Assembly: GCA_003552525.1 (NCBI GenBank)
Contig: PUNF01000137.1
Span: forward strand, 1-36,791
Origin: Clostridia bacterium
Lineage (GTDB): Bacteria > Bacillota > Sulfobacillia > SLMV01
DNA length: 36,791 bases
Direction of reading: 5' to 3'
Shown here: one piece after another, positions 1 to 9,074 of the stretch
Numbering within the stretch: position 1 is the first letter of the stretch
Layout: each line of letters starts with the position of its first letter
The notes under the pieces: model-generated
Told to the model about the DNA's origin: nothing
Seen by the model: the letters and a program-made list of their open reading frames with translations, nothing else
Databases searched by the model: none
Position numbers and translations under genes: made by a program

Positions 1-48
1 CAACTGAAGCGATACTGAGGCGATCATAACGGAAGTCGCCTGTCCTTG

Positions 49-84
49 CCCGGCATCTCCACGGCATCGAGTGGGGATGCCGGG
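49..84. repeat. Strong hairpin just upstream of the glycosyltransferase
   Basis: Positions 49-62 and 71-84 form a 14-bp inverted repeat with one G-T pair, around an 8-nt loop (63-70). No T-run follows on either strand, so it is not a typical intrinsic terminator. It lies only a few bases before the Shine-Dalgarno sequence (89-95) of the next gene. It may be the 3' end of an upstream transcript or an RNA structure in the 5' leader. Confidence 0.6.
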
Positions 85-103
85 GCAGAAGGGAGCGGGA
101 GGA

Positions 104-832
104 ATGAAATCAGCTACAGCGGCCATCGTGCCTGCATATAATGAGGAACCCCGCATCGGTAGCGTCCTGGATACGATCCTCGAAAGCGGTCTATTTCGTA
201 CGATCGTGGCCGTGGATGACGGTTCCCACGACGAGACCTGGAACGAAATCCTGGCTCGACCGGTAATGGGGATCCGGCATCCTTCGAACCGGGGGAAGGC
301 GGCCGCTCTGCAAACGGGCATCAAGCACCTGCCCGATTTCGATGCAGTTGCCTTTATCGATGCCGACCTCACCGGTCTCCGCACCGAGCATCTTGCGGAT
401 CTCCTTCTGCCGGTGCTCCACGATCCCAGGTGCCTCATGACGGTGGCAAAGCTTACCCGGGCCCGGGCAGCGGTAGATGTCGTGCAACAATACGTCTCGA
501 TCCTCAACGGTCAACGTGTACTCGCGCGCGGTTTTGTCGATCGGTTGCCCGACCTGAGTCCAGTGCGCTTTGGGGTAGAAGTGTTCCTGACGCGATATGC
601 GCGTGCACTCGGACCGGGACACACCACGGTCGCCTGGCCGGGGGTCAGCCACGTCATGAAAGAGGAAAAATATGGCCTGATCCCGGGATTCTACCATCGA
701 CTCCGAATGTACTACGAGGTGCTACACACGTACTGGATCTACTACCCGAACTGGGCGAAACACAACCTGCCGTCGAACAGCAGGTCAAGGCGACCCATCG
801 CGAAACGCAGGCAGTGTACACGTGGCAACTGA
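104..832 (+). CDS. Family 2 glycosyltransferase (GT-A fold)
   Basis: This is a 242-aa cytoplasmic or membrane-associated sugar transferase of the GT2 type, expected to move a sugar from a nucleotide-sugar to a lipid or small acceptor. Visible motifs are the N-terminal PAYNEE (residues 10-15), VDDGS (37-41), NRGKAAAL (62-69) and the metal-binding DAD (86-88). There is only the catalytic domain: no C-terminal membrane segments as in dolichol-phosphate mannose synthases with anchors. I chose ATG 104 because AAGGGAG at 89-95 is well spaced before it; the longer frame from GTG 71 would start inside the hairpin at 49-84. It stands alone on this strand and converges with addA. The sugar and acceptor cannot be read from sequence; glucosyl-3-phosphoglycerate synthase-like or polyprenyl-phosphate transferase-like roles are both possible. 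Confidence 0.85.
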   Translation: MKSATAAIVPAYNEEPRIGSVLDTILESGLFRTIVAVDDGSHDETWNEILARPVMGIRHPSNRGKAAALQTGIKHLPDFDAVAFIDADLTGLRTEHLADLLLPVLHDPRCLMTVAKLTRARAAVDVVQQYVSILNGQRVLARGFVDRLPDLSPVRFGVEVFLTRYARALGPGHTTVAWPGVSHVMKEEKYGLIPGFYHRLRMYYEVLHTYWIYYPNWAKHNLPSNSRSRRPIAKRRQCTRGN

Positions 833-865
833 CGACAAGCCCATTTCGGTTTTCGCCCGAAGGGA

Positions 866-3800
866 TTATGGACGCACGATCCCGGTACCCGGCGAAGACG
901 CGGTATCGCAGTGGAATTGGAAATCGCACCACCTGCAGTAGTCACTTCGATTACGGGGAAAGTCATCGATACTGCTCGCGCGTTCGATCGCGTCAATGAT
1001 GGTAGCCGCCTGTTCGACAGCATCTTCACCGCACGCCTTTGATTTCACCACATGCGTCGCCGCAGGTTGCAGGAAGTACAGGTACACCGACCCGACGCAC
1101 CCCAGATTGTTCCGGACCACCCACGCATAAAGTTGAAGTTGGAATGCATAGGACTGGGCCCTCTCCGCAACCTGGTCGGAGCCAATGCGATCCGACTTAT
1201 AGTCCACGATGTGCCATCCCCCACCCTCGGTCCGGTAGATGGCATCGATCTTTCCGGATATGTACCGGTCTGGCAACCCGGGAATGGATTGCTGGAAGGC
1301 CCACTCACTACGTGCCTCCCCCATCCGATAGGCGGCTTCAAAATCAGAGAAAACCGGGGATTCCCGAAATCTCTCGACCAATTGCAGCATCCGTTTTCTT
1401 GCAGGAAGGATAAACGCCGTGGTCTCCGATAGGCTGGCCTCGCGGAGGGCAACGGATACCGCGCCAGCAGGGCCGTGATCAATCAACAGCTCGCATGCCC
1501 GGTGGACCAACGATCCGAAGACCATTGGATCGAGCGGAGTCTGCGATGCGACGTCATCACCGGACCGATCCTGGCGAATATCGGGTGGAGGTGCCACCCA
1601 TCCCAGGCGGTGACGAAGGGCATATAACCTTGGACACTGTCGATAGTCCACCAGCGATGTCACCGCGTAAACCACCCGCTCCCGGGATTCCCCCGCCAAA
1701 ACCCCGGCGGCGACATCGTCCTCCATCCATCCCTCGGCGGTCTGGAGAATATCCGCTGTGGACGGATGCCCGCTGCGAAGATTCGCCGTGGCAGCCGTTT
1801 CGTCCGATAGGGCATCCAGGGGTACGTGGTAGACCCTGAGCGGCAGGCACCCGTTGTCCTCGAGTGCCTCACAATACCAACGGAAATAGCTCGTGGAGGG
1901 GAAGTAATCCGGGTCCGGCAATTCCTCGGGATCGCACGGGGATGCCTCGTGGCCCCCGCCCACGAGAATCAGTCGCCGCTCCGCTCGGGTACACCCCACG
2001 TAGAAGATGCGACCTTCTTCGGCGACGCCAAGTATCTTCTCTTCCTCCCCACGCCGTGAGAATAGGGGGCCCGCTCCTCCCCGGGCAGACTTCACAGTTA
2101 GACCACGGTCGGCATCCAAAAAATAATCGGGAAGATTCGTGCTCCGGCTGAAATTGGCATCGGGGATGAAGACCGTATCGAATTCGAGCCCCTTGGCCCC
2201 ATGTATGGTGGATAGAATGACTTCGTGCTCCCCGGGAAGACGCGCATCTGCCTCTTCCCGCGCGCCCGTCTCCTTGAGTACATCGAGATACCGGGCCAAT
2301 TCAGCAGTCCCGGTCGCCTGCACATCTTCGAGCTGCCTCGCGAGCGTAATGGCGCGGTCGAGATTTGCCAGCACCTGGTCACCCCACGGATGAAGGGACA
2401 CGATTTCGCGGTAACCGGTAGCGTCTAACGCAGCCGTCATCAGGTCTGCCGGGGACAACACGTCCCTCCAATCTCTCCACGTTGACAGTATCTTTTGGCA
2501 TCGATCAAGACGCGGTTTGCCGGCGCAGGCAGCCGACTGCAACGCATCCCATAGGCGCGGCATGCCTTCTTCGGCCAGGCTAAGCAAGGTATCGTCGTCG
2601 ACCGAAAAGAACGGCGAGCGAAGAAGGGTGGCGAGGGCGATGTCATCGGCGGGATCGGACAACCACCGAAGCAGCGCCTTCAGATCACCAATCTCGGTGG
2701 ATGCAAAGAGATCACGTCCGCCCACGACCCGGTGGGGAATGCCGCGGGATGCCAGGGCACGTGCACAATCGAGCAGCGGATTTTTGGACCTCGAGAGGAT
2801 GGCCAGGTCTCCCGGACGACTCCCGCTGGCCAAGCACTCCTCGATGCGTCCGGCGATGACCTCAGCCTGGCGGCGGCGAAACTCCGCGGCGTCCTTATTC
2901 TTCTTTGGGCGCGCCACCACGAGCAACTCCACAGGAGGATCGACGTCCGCCGATTTTTCCGGCCCGGGTGCCAGGGGCCGGTACTCGTCAAACCACTGCC
3001 CAAACACCGTGTTGGTGAGGGCGACCAACGTCGGCGTGCTGCGAAAATTCGTATCCAGGTGTACGCGCCGCGCGCCATCCGCCTCCAGCCGGTCGCCAGC
3101 GGCCCGAAACACCTCGACCTCGGCACCACGGAAGCGATAGATCGACTGATCGGCATCACCGACCACGAAAACACCACCCGCATCGCGGGATGGTGCCTTT
3201 CCATCTCCACGCAACAGCTGTACGATACGCCACTGTACGGTATCGGTGTCCTGAAACTCGTCCACCAACACGTGGGTGTATCGGCGACGCAGCCGGGCGA
3301 GCAAGTCGGGTTGGCATTCGAGCGCGTTCAGGGCGATTCTTTGAAAATCATCGTAATCCAGCGCATTCATGGAAGCCTTGGCGGCCTCGAAGCGGTTCTC
3401 GATTTCCCCGAGAACCGCGAGGATCTCTTGTGCCGTCTCCCATTCCAGCCGTAGATCCATGCGCACACCGAGTCCATGGATGCCCTCGATCGCGGGCTGA
3501 TACGGCTTGGGACATTCTTTCAGGGGAAGCAGGTCGCGGATCCTAGCCAGCACCCGCTCGCCTTCCCCACCCTTGAGTCGCTGCTTTAGGGTGGGCCATT
3601 CCCCGAGGAATCGCGCGACCAGCGGGGGATACTTCTTGGACCGCGTCGATTTCTCACGATACACGCTGAGGAAGTGTTCCACCGCCGCTTCGATTGCCGC
3701 GGGGTCCTCCGGCTCCAGGCCGCCATTTGCCCAGGTGAATTCCGATCCCCCGGCATCCCGGTACAGTTGATGCAATGTGTCCTCGGTCTTCCGTCGAATT

Positions 3801-4411
3801 CCTTGCCAATCCAGGGGCAAACGCATGGCAGCATTCCGGATCCGCTGCAGCAGGTCCTTGGTGGTGTTCTCCCGGCGGTTGCTGCGATAATCCACCATTT
3901 CCCCAAGGTGCTCATACTCCCAAAGGGCGAGGGCTTCCTCGAGCACATCGTCCACGATCTCACCCAACAAGAGTCCGCTGCGGTGGGGATCCAACACGGC
4001 GAACTCTGGATCCAGCCCCGCCATGTGCGGATAATCGCGCAGGATACTGCGGCAGAAACCATGAATCGTTCCAATGTAGGCCGACTCGATGCGCCAAATA
4101 GCCGACCGCCACAACCGGGCCTCCTCCATGTCTGACGCGGTGGCTGCATCGCGCCATCGCTTGATCAGCGTTGCCCGGAGCCTCTCTTTCATTTCGGCCG
4201 CAGCCCGGCGGGTAAAGGTGATTGCGGCGATTCGCTCGGCCGGCACTCCCGCGCCGATCAGCGCCTCCATGCGGCCCACGAGCACGCGGGTCTTTCCACT
4301 CCCGGGACCGGCCGTGACGACCACATCGCCAACCGGACAGTCGATCGCGCGCCTCTGGGCCGGGGTAGGCTCCAGGTCGCCCACCTTCAAGAACAATGGG
4401 TCCGCTGTCAT
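866..4411 (-). CDS. addA: AddA-like UvrD-family helicase/nuclease
   Basis: This is an 1181-aa ATP-dependent DNA helicase-nuclease, the motor subunit of an AddAB-type complex that resects double-strand breaks for RecA. Superfamily 1 motifs are clear: Walker A AGPGSGKT (34-41), VDEFQDTD (motif II), QSIYRFRG, STIHGAKGLEF (motif V) and FYVGCTRAERR (motif VI). The C-terminal nuclease domain has FGSLVHRACELL, GKIDAIYR, HIVDYKSDRI and a QLQLYAW segment, the RecB-nuclease signature. Unusually for AddA, four cysteines resembling an Fe-S staple are present: QCPRLY before the nuclease, and C1159, C1162 and C1168 at the end. Start ATG 4411 overlaps the addB stop by 4 nt (ATGA) behind a GGAGGAGG site, so the pair is translationally coupled; the upstream in-frame extension to 4480 is inside addB and is rejected. 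Confidence 0.93.
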   Translation of the reverse strand: MTADPLFLKVGDLEPTPAQRRAIDCPVGDVVVTAGPGSGKTRVLVGRMEALIGAGVPAERIAAITFTRRAAAEMKERLRATLIKRWRDAATASDMEEARLWRSAIWRIESAYIGTIHGFCRSILRDYPHMAGLDPEFAVLDPHRSGLLLGEIVDDVLEEALALWEYEHLGEMVDYRSNRRENTTKDLLQRIRNAAMRLPLDWQGIRRKTEDTLHQLYRDAGGSEFTWANGGLEPEDPAAIEAAVEHFLSVYREKSTRSKKYPPLVARFLGEWPTLKQRLKGGEGERVLARIRDLLPLKECPKPYQPAIEGIHGLGVRMDLRLEWETAQEILAVLGEIENRFEAAKASMNALDYDDFQRIALNALECQPDLLARLRRRYTHVLVDEFQDTDTVQWRIVQLLRGDGKAPSRDAGGVFVVGDADQSIYRFRGAEVEVFRAAGDRLEADGARRVHLDTNFRSTPTLVALTNTVFGQWFDEYRPLAPGPEKSADVDPPVELLVVARPKKNKDAAEFRRRQAEVIAGRIEECLASGSRPGDLAILSRSKNPLLDCARALASRGIPHRVVGGRDLFASTEIGDLKALLRWLSDPADDIALATLLRSPFFSVDDDTLLSLAEEGMPRLWDALQSAACAGKPRLDRCQKILSTWRDWRDVLSPADLMTAALDATGYREIVSLHPWGDQVLANLDRAITLARQLEDVQATGTAELARYLDVLKETGAREEADARLPGEHEVILSTIHGAKGLEFDTVFIPDANFSRSTNLPDYFLDADRGLTVKSARGGAGPLFSRRGEEEKILGVAEEGRIFYVGCTRAERRLILVGGGHEASPCDPEELPDPDYFPSTSYFRWYCEALEDNGCLPLRVYHVPLDALSDETAATANLRSGHPSTADILQTAEGWMEDDVAAGVLAGESRERVVYAVTSLVDYRQCPRLYALRHRLGWVAPPPDIRQDRSGDDVASQTPLDPMVFGSLVHRACELLIDHGPAGAVSVALREASLSETTAFILPARKRMLQLVERFRESPVFSDFEAAYRMGEARSEWAFQQSIPGLPDRYISGKIDAIYRTEGGGWHIVDYKSDRIGSDQVAERAQSYAFQLQLYAWVVRNNLGCVGSVYLYFLQPAATHVVKSKACGEDAVEQAATIIDAIERASSIDDFPRNRSDYCRWCDFQFHCDTASSPGTGIVRP

Positions 4412-7400
4412 GTTGCCTCCTCCCCCGGCACCGCACTTCGGCTCCGTTGCAACGCGATACGATCCCGGGAATAGCGGCAAAGATCCGGGTAGGGACAGTA
4501 GTCACAATCCTGTGCTCTCCCGGGATCGGGTGGAAACCGTCCGTGATGAATGTTGTGCCAGGATTCTTGTACGTGCGCTGCCACCTGCTTCAATACTGCG
4601 GAGGGGTCCTCTACCGTATCCCGTTCCCGCAGATTCAATAGGGATTGGGCCCCCGGGTGATAGATGCCTCGTCGCCAATGTGCACCGGACATGCTGATGT
4701 ACCCACCGCCGAGTAGACGTAAATCGGGAAAATCGTGTCGGACTGCCATCAGGTACAGTGGCATTTGCACATCACGGCCGCCGCGTGCATCATCCAATGT
4801 GGGTGGTTCCTTGCCCAGTTTATAGTCGAAGATGAGCAGTGAATCCGGCGTATCCGAGGCGGGATCTTCCACGATATCGACGCGATCAATGGTTCCCGAT
4901 ATGCCCACCCTGGCCCCCTTGCACGCCATTTGAATATCCAATAAGGCCGACAAGTCGATCAAAAAGCGATGCTCTACGAACCAAGGCTGCCAGCTTCCCC
5001 CCTGGACCCTCTGCCTGCAATCATCCTCTTCACGGATCAGCACGACCAGCTGCTCCTGTGCCCGACGACGCAGCGAATCCCACCAAACCGGGGAAATCCA
5101 CTCCAGGCCCGCACGTAAATCGTCGAGTGTCTGCTCGAGGGCGCGTTCAAGTACCGGGAGGTGCGCTTCGATCTTCGGCGACCGGGCGCGCGCATCCGCG
5201 AAGATAGGCATCATGTACCGGTAGTACTTCTCGAGGACACGGTGGTAAAGTTGGCCTACCCGCAGGGCCGATAGGCGCTCTTCGAGTTGGAAATCCTCGC
5301 CCAATCCCAGGATCGTGGAGGCGAAGAATCGAAATGGACAGTGCGCATACGTCTCAAGCGCCGACACAGAAAGTGTGCTTTTTTGGTTTAGGCGCGCCCG
5401 CACCTTCTCTTCCGCCGAAGGGGACAACATGCCGTCCCACCTTCCCGGTGCCGCGAACCAGCGCTCCACCTCAACGGCGACGCCCCGCAAGAGGTTCTCG
5501 CCGAGAACCGCCGGCAGTTCCCGGGTTGAAGGTCCCGGGGACCACTGCTCGACACCGCGGTCGGCGAGGCGACCCAGCACCTCGAGCAATTCGCCCCCGG
5601 GTGGATGATCACCACGCGCCCATCGCATCAGCGCGAGACGGGCCGTTTGCCAGGTTGCGGGTATGCGCGGCGATTGTGCATCGGTGCTGACATCCTCGAG
5701 AATGCCCGGCGCTGCCATGGCAATCTCCTGCACATACGGAGAAATGACAGGGGTCTCGCCCTCCTTGTGAACGGGGAATACGAGGAGTAGCTCCTGCTCT
5801 GCCGCGCGCACAACCCGGTAGAACCGTCGATTCTTCTCGCGATAAGATTCGACGGCCGGAACACCCTCGCGCACCAACCGCCCGATCCACGATTCACGCG
5901 AAGGACCGGGATATGCACTTGCAGAGACATCATCGACGGCCACGAAGTGAAAGGTCTCCTGCCCAATTCCCTCGGGAGTCTCGAGGCGCACACCGCGGCC
6001 GGACTCGGTCCGCAGAGACAGCTCCGGCGGCGTCGCAGGGATCGTTACCTGGGTGCCATCCAGCAATTCCCTCGCCGCATCGAGAACAACCCGCCGTGGC
6101 ATATCCGGTCTCACCTCGGTGAGCAGACCACCCATGCGGTTAAGGAGCCCATCCTTGAGGGCACGATAGGCCGCCAGATCCGTAAGACCCGCAGCACTCC
6201 ACCCTCGATGCGCACGCAACTGCCCATCGAGCGACCCCGGCACGTCGAAGCGCTCCAGGAGGTCGTACAGGTACTGCGAAGCATCCTGCGCACCAGCCGG
6301 AGGTGCTTGGGCAAAGAGATCGAGGATCTCCCTTACTGCGCCCTCCAAGAGGTCAACCTCGGCCACCCATCGGGCGAGCAAGGCAATGGGTTCCCAGGAA
6401 ATCCCGCGGGAACCCGCCATCCTGTGCCGAAAGCCCCGACGTACGCTCGCGAGGTGCTCCAGGATCTCCTCGCCCTCGAAGTGGGCGGGGCAATACTTCG
6501 CCAGGCGGAGCAGGGACGACCAGCACGTCATATACGGGGCCGAAGCGAGATCCACGATCCGCTCCACCGAGGGACGCTCAAGGGCAAGCAGCGCGGCGCG
6601 GAAAGTTCGACCGATGCCGGTCGCACCGAGCGTCCGTTTCGGTCTCGCATCCACGGGAATGCCTGCTCGAACGTATGCCGCATACCCTTCTGCCAATGAT
6701 TCTTCCGTGGGGAAAACGACACAGCAGCGCCCTGCAGGGACCCCGGCGCGCACCTGGGCCTTGAGGCACGCCATGATCTCCTCACGGCCTTGCCCCCTAT
6801 CCTTGGTCCTCAGGATCCGCACACGTGGTCCACCGGTGGGATCCCAGCCGGCCGAACGAAACACACCCCGGGCCAATGCCGGGCGGGCCTGATCGGGGTC
6901 ATACGCGATTACGTGGGGCATCAACGCATGCAGGCTATCCCTTAGCTCCGATTGCTCGGCGAACAGGTCCGGGCGATCGGAGTCGTGTGCCCAAAGGAGT
7001 GCCGGATCGGTTGCTTTTTTAAACAGTGCGCCAAAGAGCGCGACCATTGGGGGATCGAGATGCCAGAATCCCTCGATCGTGACGACATCCCAGGTAAGAT
7101 CTGAAGATGTGCCGAGGTGCTGCACGAGGCTTCGAAAGAGCGCGGGGCCATCGGCCATGCGCTGCTGTGCGAGCACCCGTTCATAGTCGCTATGGAGGGC
7201 GACGGCATCCTCGGGAAGAGAGTCGGGTAGCGATTGCATATCCCCCGATCGGATTTCTCGGACGAAACGCGCGAGGGATGCCGCGGTTCCGGGGTGGTCC
7301 CATATCGCGGCCAACGGACTGGAACGCTCGGGGGTATGCTCGTGGATGAGGGCACGCAACACAGCGTTCTGTTCCCAACCCTGCAACCTGCGCACGCCTC

Positions 7401-7623
7401 CCGCGAGCCCGGACGCCAACTCGCTGATCCAGCCTCCTAGCATCTTGATCGCGATATCGGGAGCATCGGTTGCTGCGATCTCTTGATACATGGACCGGCG
7501 GCGCGCAAGGAGCCTCCGGTCGGACACGAGGTAGAGGTGACGCCCCTTCGAAGTACCAGGGATGGTGGCCAACGCGAGGCGGCTGCGTGCCAGTTCGTCA
7601 ATATGATCGGGCGATACGCGCAT
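4408..7623 (-). CDS. addB: AddB-like PD-(D/E)XK nuclease subunit
   Basis: This 1071-aa protein is the partner of AddA: a degenerate SF1 helicase fold followed by a RecB-type nuclease. The nuclease part shows SALETYAHCPFRFFAS, GQLYHRVLEKYY, the catalytic IFDYKLGKE and QMPLYLMA. Four cysteines (AHCPF, then C1040, C1043 and C1049 in CDYCPYPDLC) match the 4Fe-4S staple known in AddB. The N-terminus has no recognisable Walker A lysine motif: it reads TIPGTSKGRHLYLVSD, whereas Bacillus AddB keeps GxxGxGKT. The protein is probably a non-motor scaffold, Chi scanner and nuclease subunit. ATG 7623 is preceded by GGAGGGAAAGGT. The gene starts only about 20 nt after an intrinsic terminator, so its promoter or any read-through control is unclear. 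The AddB assignment rests on the C-terminal domain and gene pairing. Confidence 0.88.
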   Translation of the reverse strand: MRVSPDHIDELARSRLALATIPGTSKGRHLYLVSDRRLLARRRSMYQEIAATDAPDIAIKMLGGWISELASGLAGGVRRLQGWEQNAVLRALIHEHTPERSSPLAAIWDHPGTAASLARFVREIRSGDMQSLPDSLPEDAVALHSDYERVLAQQRMADGPALFRSLVQHLGTSSDLTWDVVTIEGFWHLDPPMVALFGALFKKATDPALLWAHDSDRPDLFAEQSELRDSLHALMPHVIAYDPDQARPALARGVFRSAGWDPTGGPRVRILRTKDRGQGREEIMACLKAQVRAGVPAGRCCVVFPTEESLAEGYAAYVRAGIPVDARPKRTLGATGIGRTFRAALLALERPSVERIVDLASAPYMTCWSSLLRLAKYCPAHFEGEEILEHLASVRRGFRHRMAGSRGISWEPIALLARWVAEVDLLEGAVREILDLFAQAPPAGAQDASQYLYDLLERFDVPGSLDGQLRAHRGWSAAGLTDLAAYRALKDGLLNRMGGLLTEVRPDMPRRVVLDAARELLDGTQVTIPATPPELSLRTESGRGVRLETPEGIGQETFHFVAVDDVSASAYPGPSRESWIGRLVREGVPAVESYREKNRRFYRVVRAAEQELLLVFPVHKEGETPVISPYVQEIAMAAPGILEDVSTDAQSPRIPATWQTARLALMRWARGDHPPGGELLEVLGRLADRGVEQWSPGPSTRELPAVLGENLLRGVAVEVERWFAAPGRWDGMLSPSAEEKVRARLNQKSTLSVSALETYAHCPFRFFASTILGLGEDFQLEERLSALRVGQLYHRVLEKYYRYMMPIFADARARSPKIEAHLPVLERALEQTLDDLRAGLEWISPVWWDSLRRRAQEQLVVLIREEDDCRQRVQGGSWQPWFVEHRFLIDLSALLDIQMACKGARVGISGTIDRVDIVEDPASDTPDSLLIFDYKLGKEPPTLDDARGGRDVQMPLYLMAVRHDFPDLRLLGGGYISMSGAHWRRGIYHPGAQSLLNLRERDTVEDPSAVLKQVAAHVQESWHNIHHGRFPPDPGRAQDCDYCPYPDLCRYSRDRIALQRSRSAVPGEEAT

Positions 7624-7644
7624 ACCTTTCCCTCCGTGCCAGGC

Positions 7645-7688
7645 AAAAAAGACCGGGCAGCTCCCGACATTACCCCGGGAACCGCCCG
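7645..7688 (-). terminator. Intrinsic terminator after the selenium operon
   Basis: On the minus strand, 7687-7676 pairs with 7666-7655 as a 12-bp stem (two G-T pairs). After a short GGTC step comes a run of six T (7650-7645). It lies 27 nt after the stop of the small basic protein and about 20 nt before the addB start, so it should separate the lrp-selA-selD unit from addBA or attenuate transcription into addBA. Confidence 0.85.
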
Positions 7689-7714
7689 TCGTCTTGCAAC
7701 CTATCGGTATCGAG

Positions 7715-7897
7715 TCAGTTGTCGCAAGAGCTCGCCGCCTTCTCCGGCTGAGACTCCTTTAGGCGTGCTTTCTCACGCAACTGTTCGCGATACATGCTCT
7801 TCCTTGTCTGCATGATCAGTTCAACGAAACTATGTTTCCTCTTGCGCAGTTCACGGCGCCTCGCAGCCAGTTTCTCCTTACTGATGCCAACGGACAT
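7715..7897 (-). CDS. Small basic hypothetical protein, last gene of the sel operon
   Basis: This is a 60-aa, strongly basic, helix-forming protein with a dense Arg/Lys stretch (KLAARRRELRKRKHS) followed by an amphipathic-looking segment (FVELIMQTRKSMYREQLREK) and a polar tail ending in SSCDN. I do not recognise the family. Start ATG 7897 lies 11 nt after a GGGAGG site (7914-7909); an alternative GTG at 7906 is too close to that site. It follows selD after a 109-nt gap and is itself followed by a strong terminator, which supports it being the last gene of the selenium transcription unit. The charge suggests RNA or nucleic-acid binding, but that is speculation. Confidence 0.6.
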   Translation of the reverse strand: MSVGISKEKLAARRRELRKRKHSFVELIMQTRKSMYREQLREKARLKESQPEKAASSCDN

Positions 7898-8006
7898 CTG
7901 GGGCACGACCTCCCTATGTGAGTGGACGGGAATGGGTTCGCTGCTCGATTACTTTACTTCGCCATCCGAAACAAAATTCCTGCCCAATTTCACGGGATTT
8001 TCCGAT

Positions 8007-9074
8007 TCAATCACCCGAAAAAACACTTACATCGGTTCTTCCCCGCCGAATCCCGGCCTCTCCCACGAAGTGGGCCTCCGCCCCGATCGCATCCAGCGCG
8101 TGCCGGAGTCGGTCGACGCGATCGGGTGCGACCGCTATCAGAAGTCCTCCGCTGGTTACAGCGTCCGCAAGCAGCAACTGCTGTGACCGGGGATAGCCCG
8201 GCGGAAACCGAACTGCATTTTTCTCGAGCAGATAGTCGAGATTGGCCTGCGTCCCCCCGGGGATAACGCCCTGTTCCGCGAGGGCGCAAGCCCCGGGAAT
8301 GATCGGAATGCGTGGGGCTTCGAGGTGAAGGGTCACACCAGAGGCCTTGGCCATCTCGGCCGCGTGGCCCAGCAACCCGAATCCCGTGATGTCCGTAGCG
8401 GCGTGTACACCAACTCGCCGCATTGCCTTCGATGCGCCGGCGTTGAGTGTTTTCATCACGCCGACCACCATCGCGACCGTGGCTGCGGATACCAGATCCC
8501 TCTTCATGGCAGTGGTCACGATACCCACTCCGATGGGTTTGGTCAGGATCAGCCGGTCGCCGGGCTCGGCCCCGGCAAGCGTAATGATGGAATCCGGATG
8601 CACCAATCCGGTGACCGCTAACCCGAATTTCGGCTCCGGGTCGTCGATGGAGTGTCCACCCACCAAGGCCACGCCCGCCTGCCGGAGCACGGCTGCACTG
8701 CCCGAAAGGATGGAAGATAGCACGGACAGGGGCAACCGATCTTGTGGAAAGGCGACCAGGTTCATTGCGGTGAGCGGTTCGGCACCCATGGCGTAGATAT
8801 CACTCAACGCATTCGCGGTCGCGATGGCCCCAAAATCGGCGGGATCATCGACGACGGGCGTAAAAAAATCCACGGATTGCACCAGTGCGCGCCCCTCATC
8901 CAATCGGAACACGCCCGCATCATCCGGTACCTTCAGCCCCACGAGAAGGCGGTCATCATTCGCAAATGTATCCACTTGGCGCATGACCTGCGCCAGGGCC
9001 TTCGGGCCCATTTTGCAGCCTCATCCCGCCTTGTCGGTCATACGAGTCAGGCGCACCTGTTCTCTATCGGACAT
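8007..9074 (-). CDS. selD: Selenide, water dikinase SelD (selenocysteine-containing)
   Basis: This enzyme makes selenophosphate from selenide and ATP, the selenium donor for Sec-tRNA synthesis. The complete product is 355 aa. The frame upstream of the apparent ATG at 9009-9011 continues through a TGA at 9021-9023 and reads KAGUGCKMGPKALAQ, the SelD active-site motif with Sec at 18 and Lys at 21. The rest has the ATP-binding features of the family: KVPDDAGVF, SVDFFTPVVDDP, NALSDIYAMGA, ALVGGHSIDD and ATDITGFGLLGHA. Start ATG 9074 overlaps the selA stop by one base (TGATG), so the genes are coupled. A hairpin right after the UGA fits a bacterial SECIS. Ordinary gene callers would truncate the protein to 334 aa and lose the catalytic residues. 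Many SelD homologues have Cys at this position and a subset has Sec. Confidence 0.95.
8988..9023 (-). promoter_or_regulatory. Sec UGA codon and candidate bacterial SECIS in selD
   Basis: The UGA is at 9023-9021 (minus strand). Downstream, 9018-9015 (CUGC) can pair with 8991-8988 (GCAG). Above an asymmetric internal loop, 9009-9005 (GGGCC) pairs with 9000-8996 (GGCCC), leaving a CGAA loop at 9004-9001. The loop is about 17-20 nt from the UGA, in the range known for SelB-binding bacterial SECIS elements. I folded it by eye only. Confidence 0.7.

Noticed and set aside
8007-9011. selD starting at the ATG 9011
   Set aside because: It lacks the catalytic loop and a ribosome site; the frame continues upstream through a UGA into a start coupled to selA.
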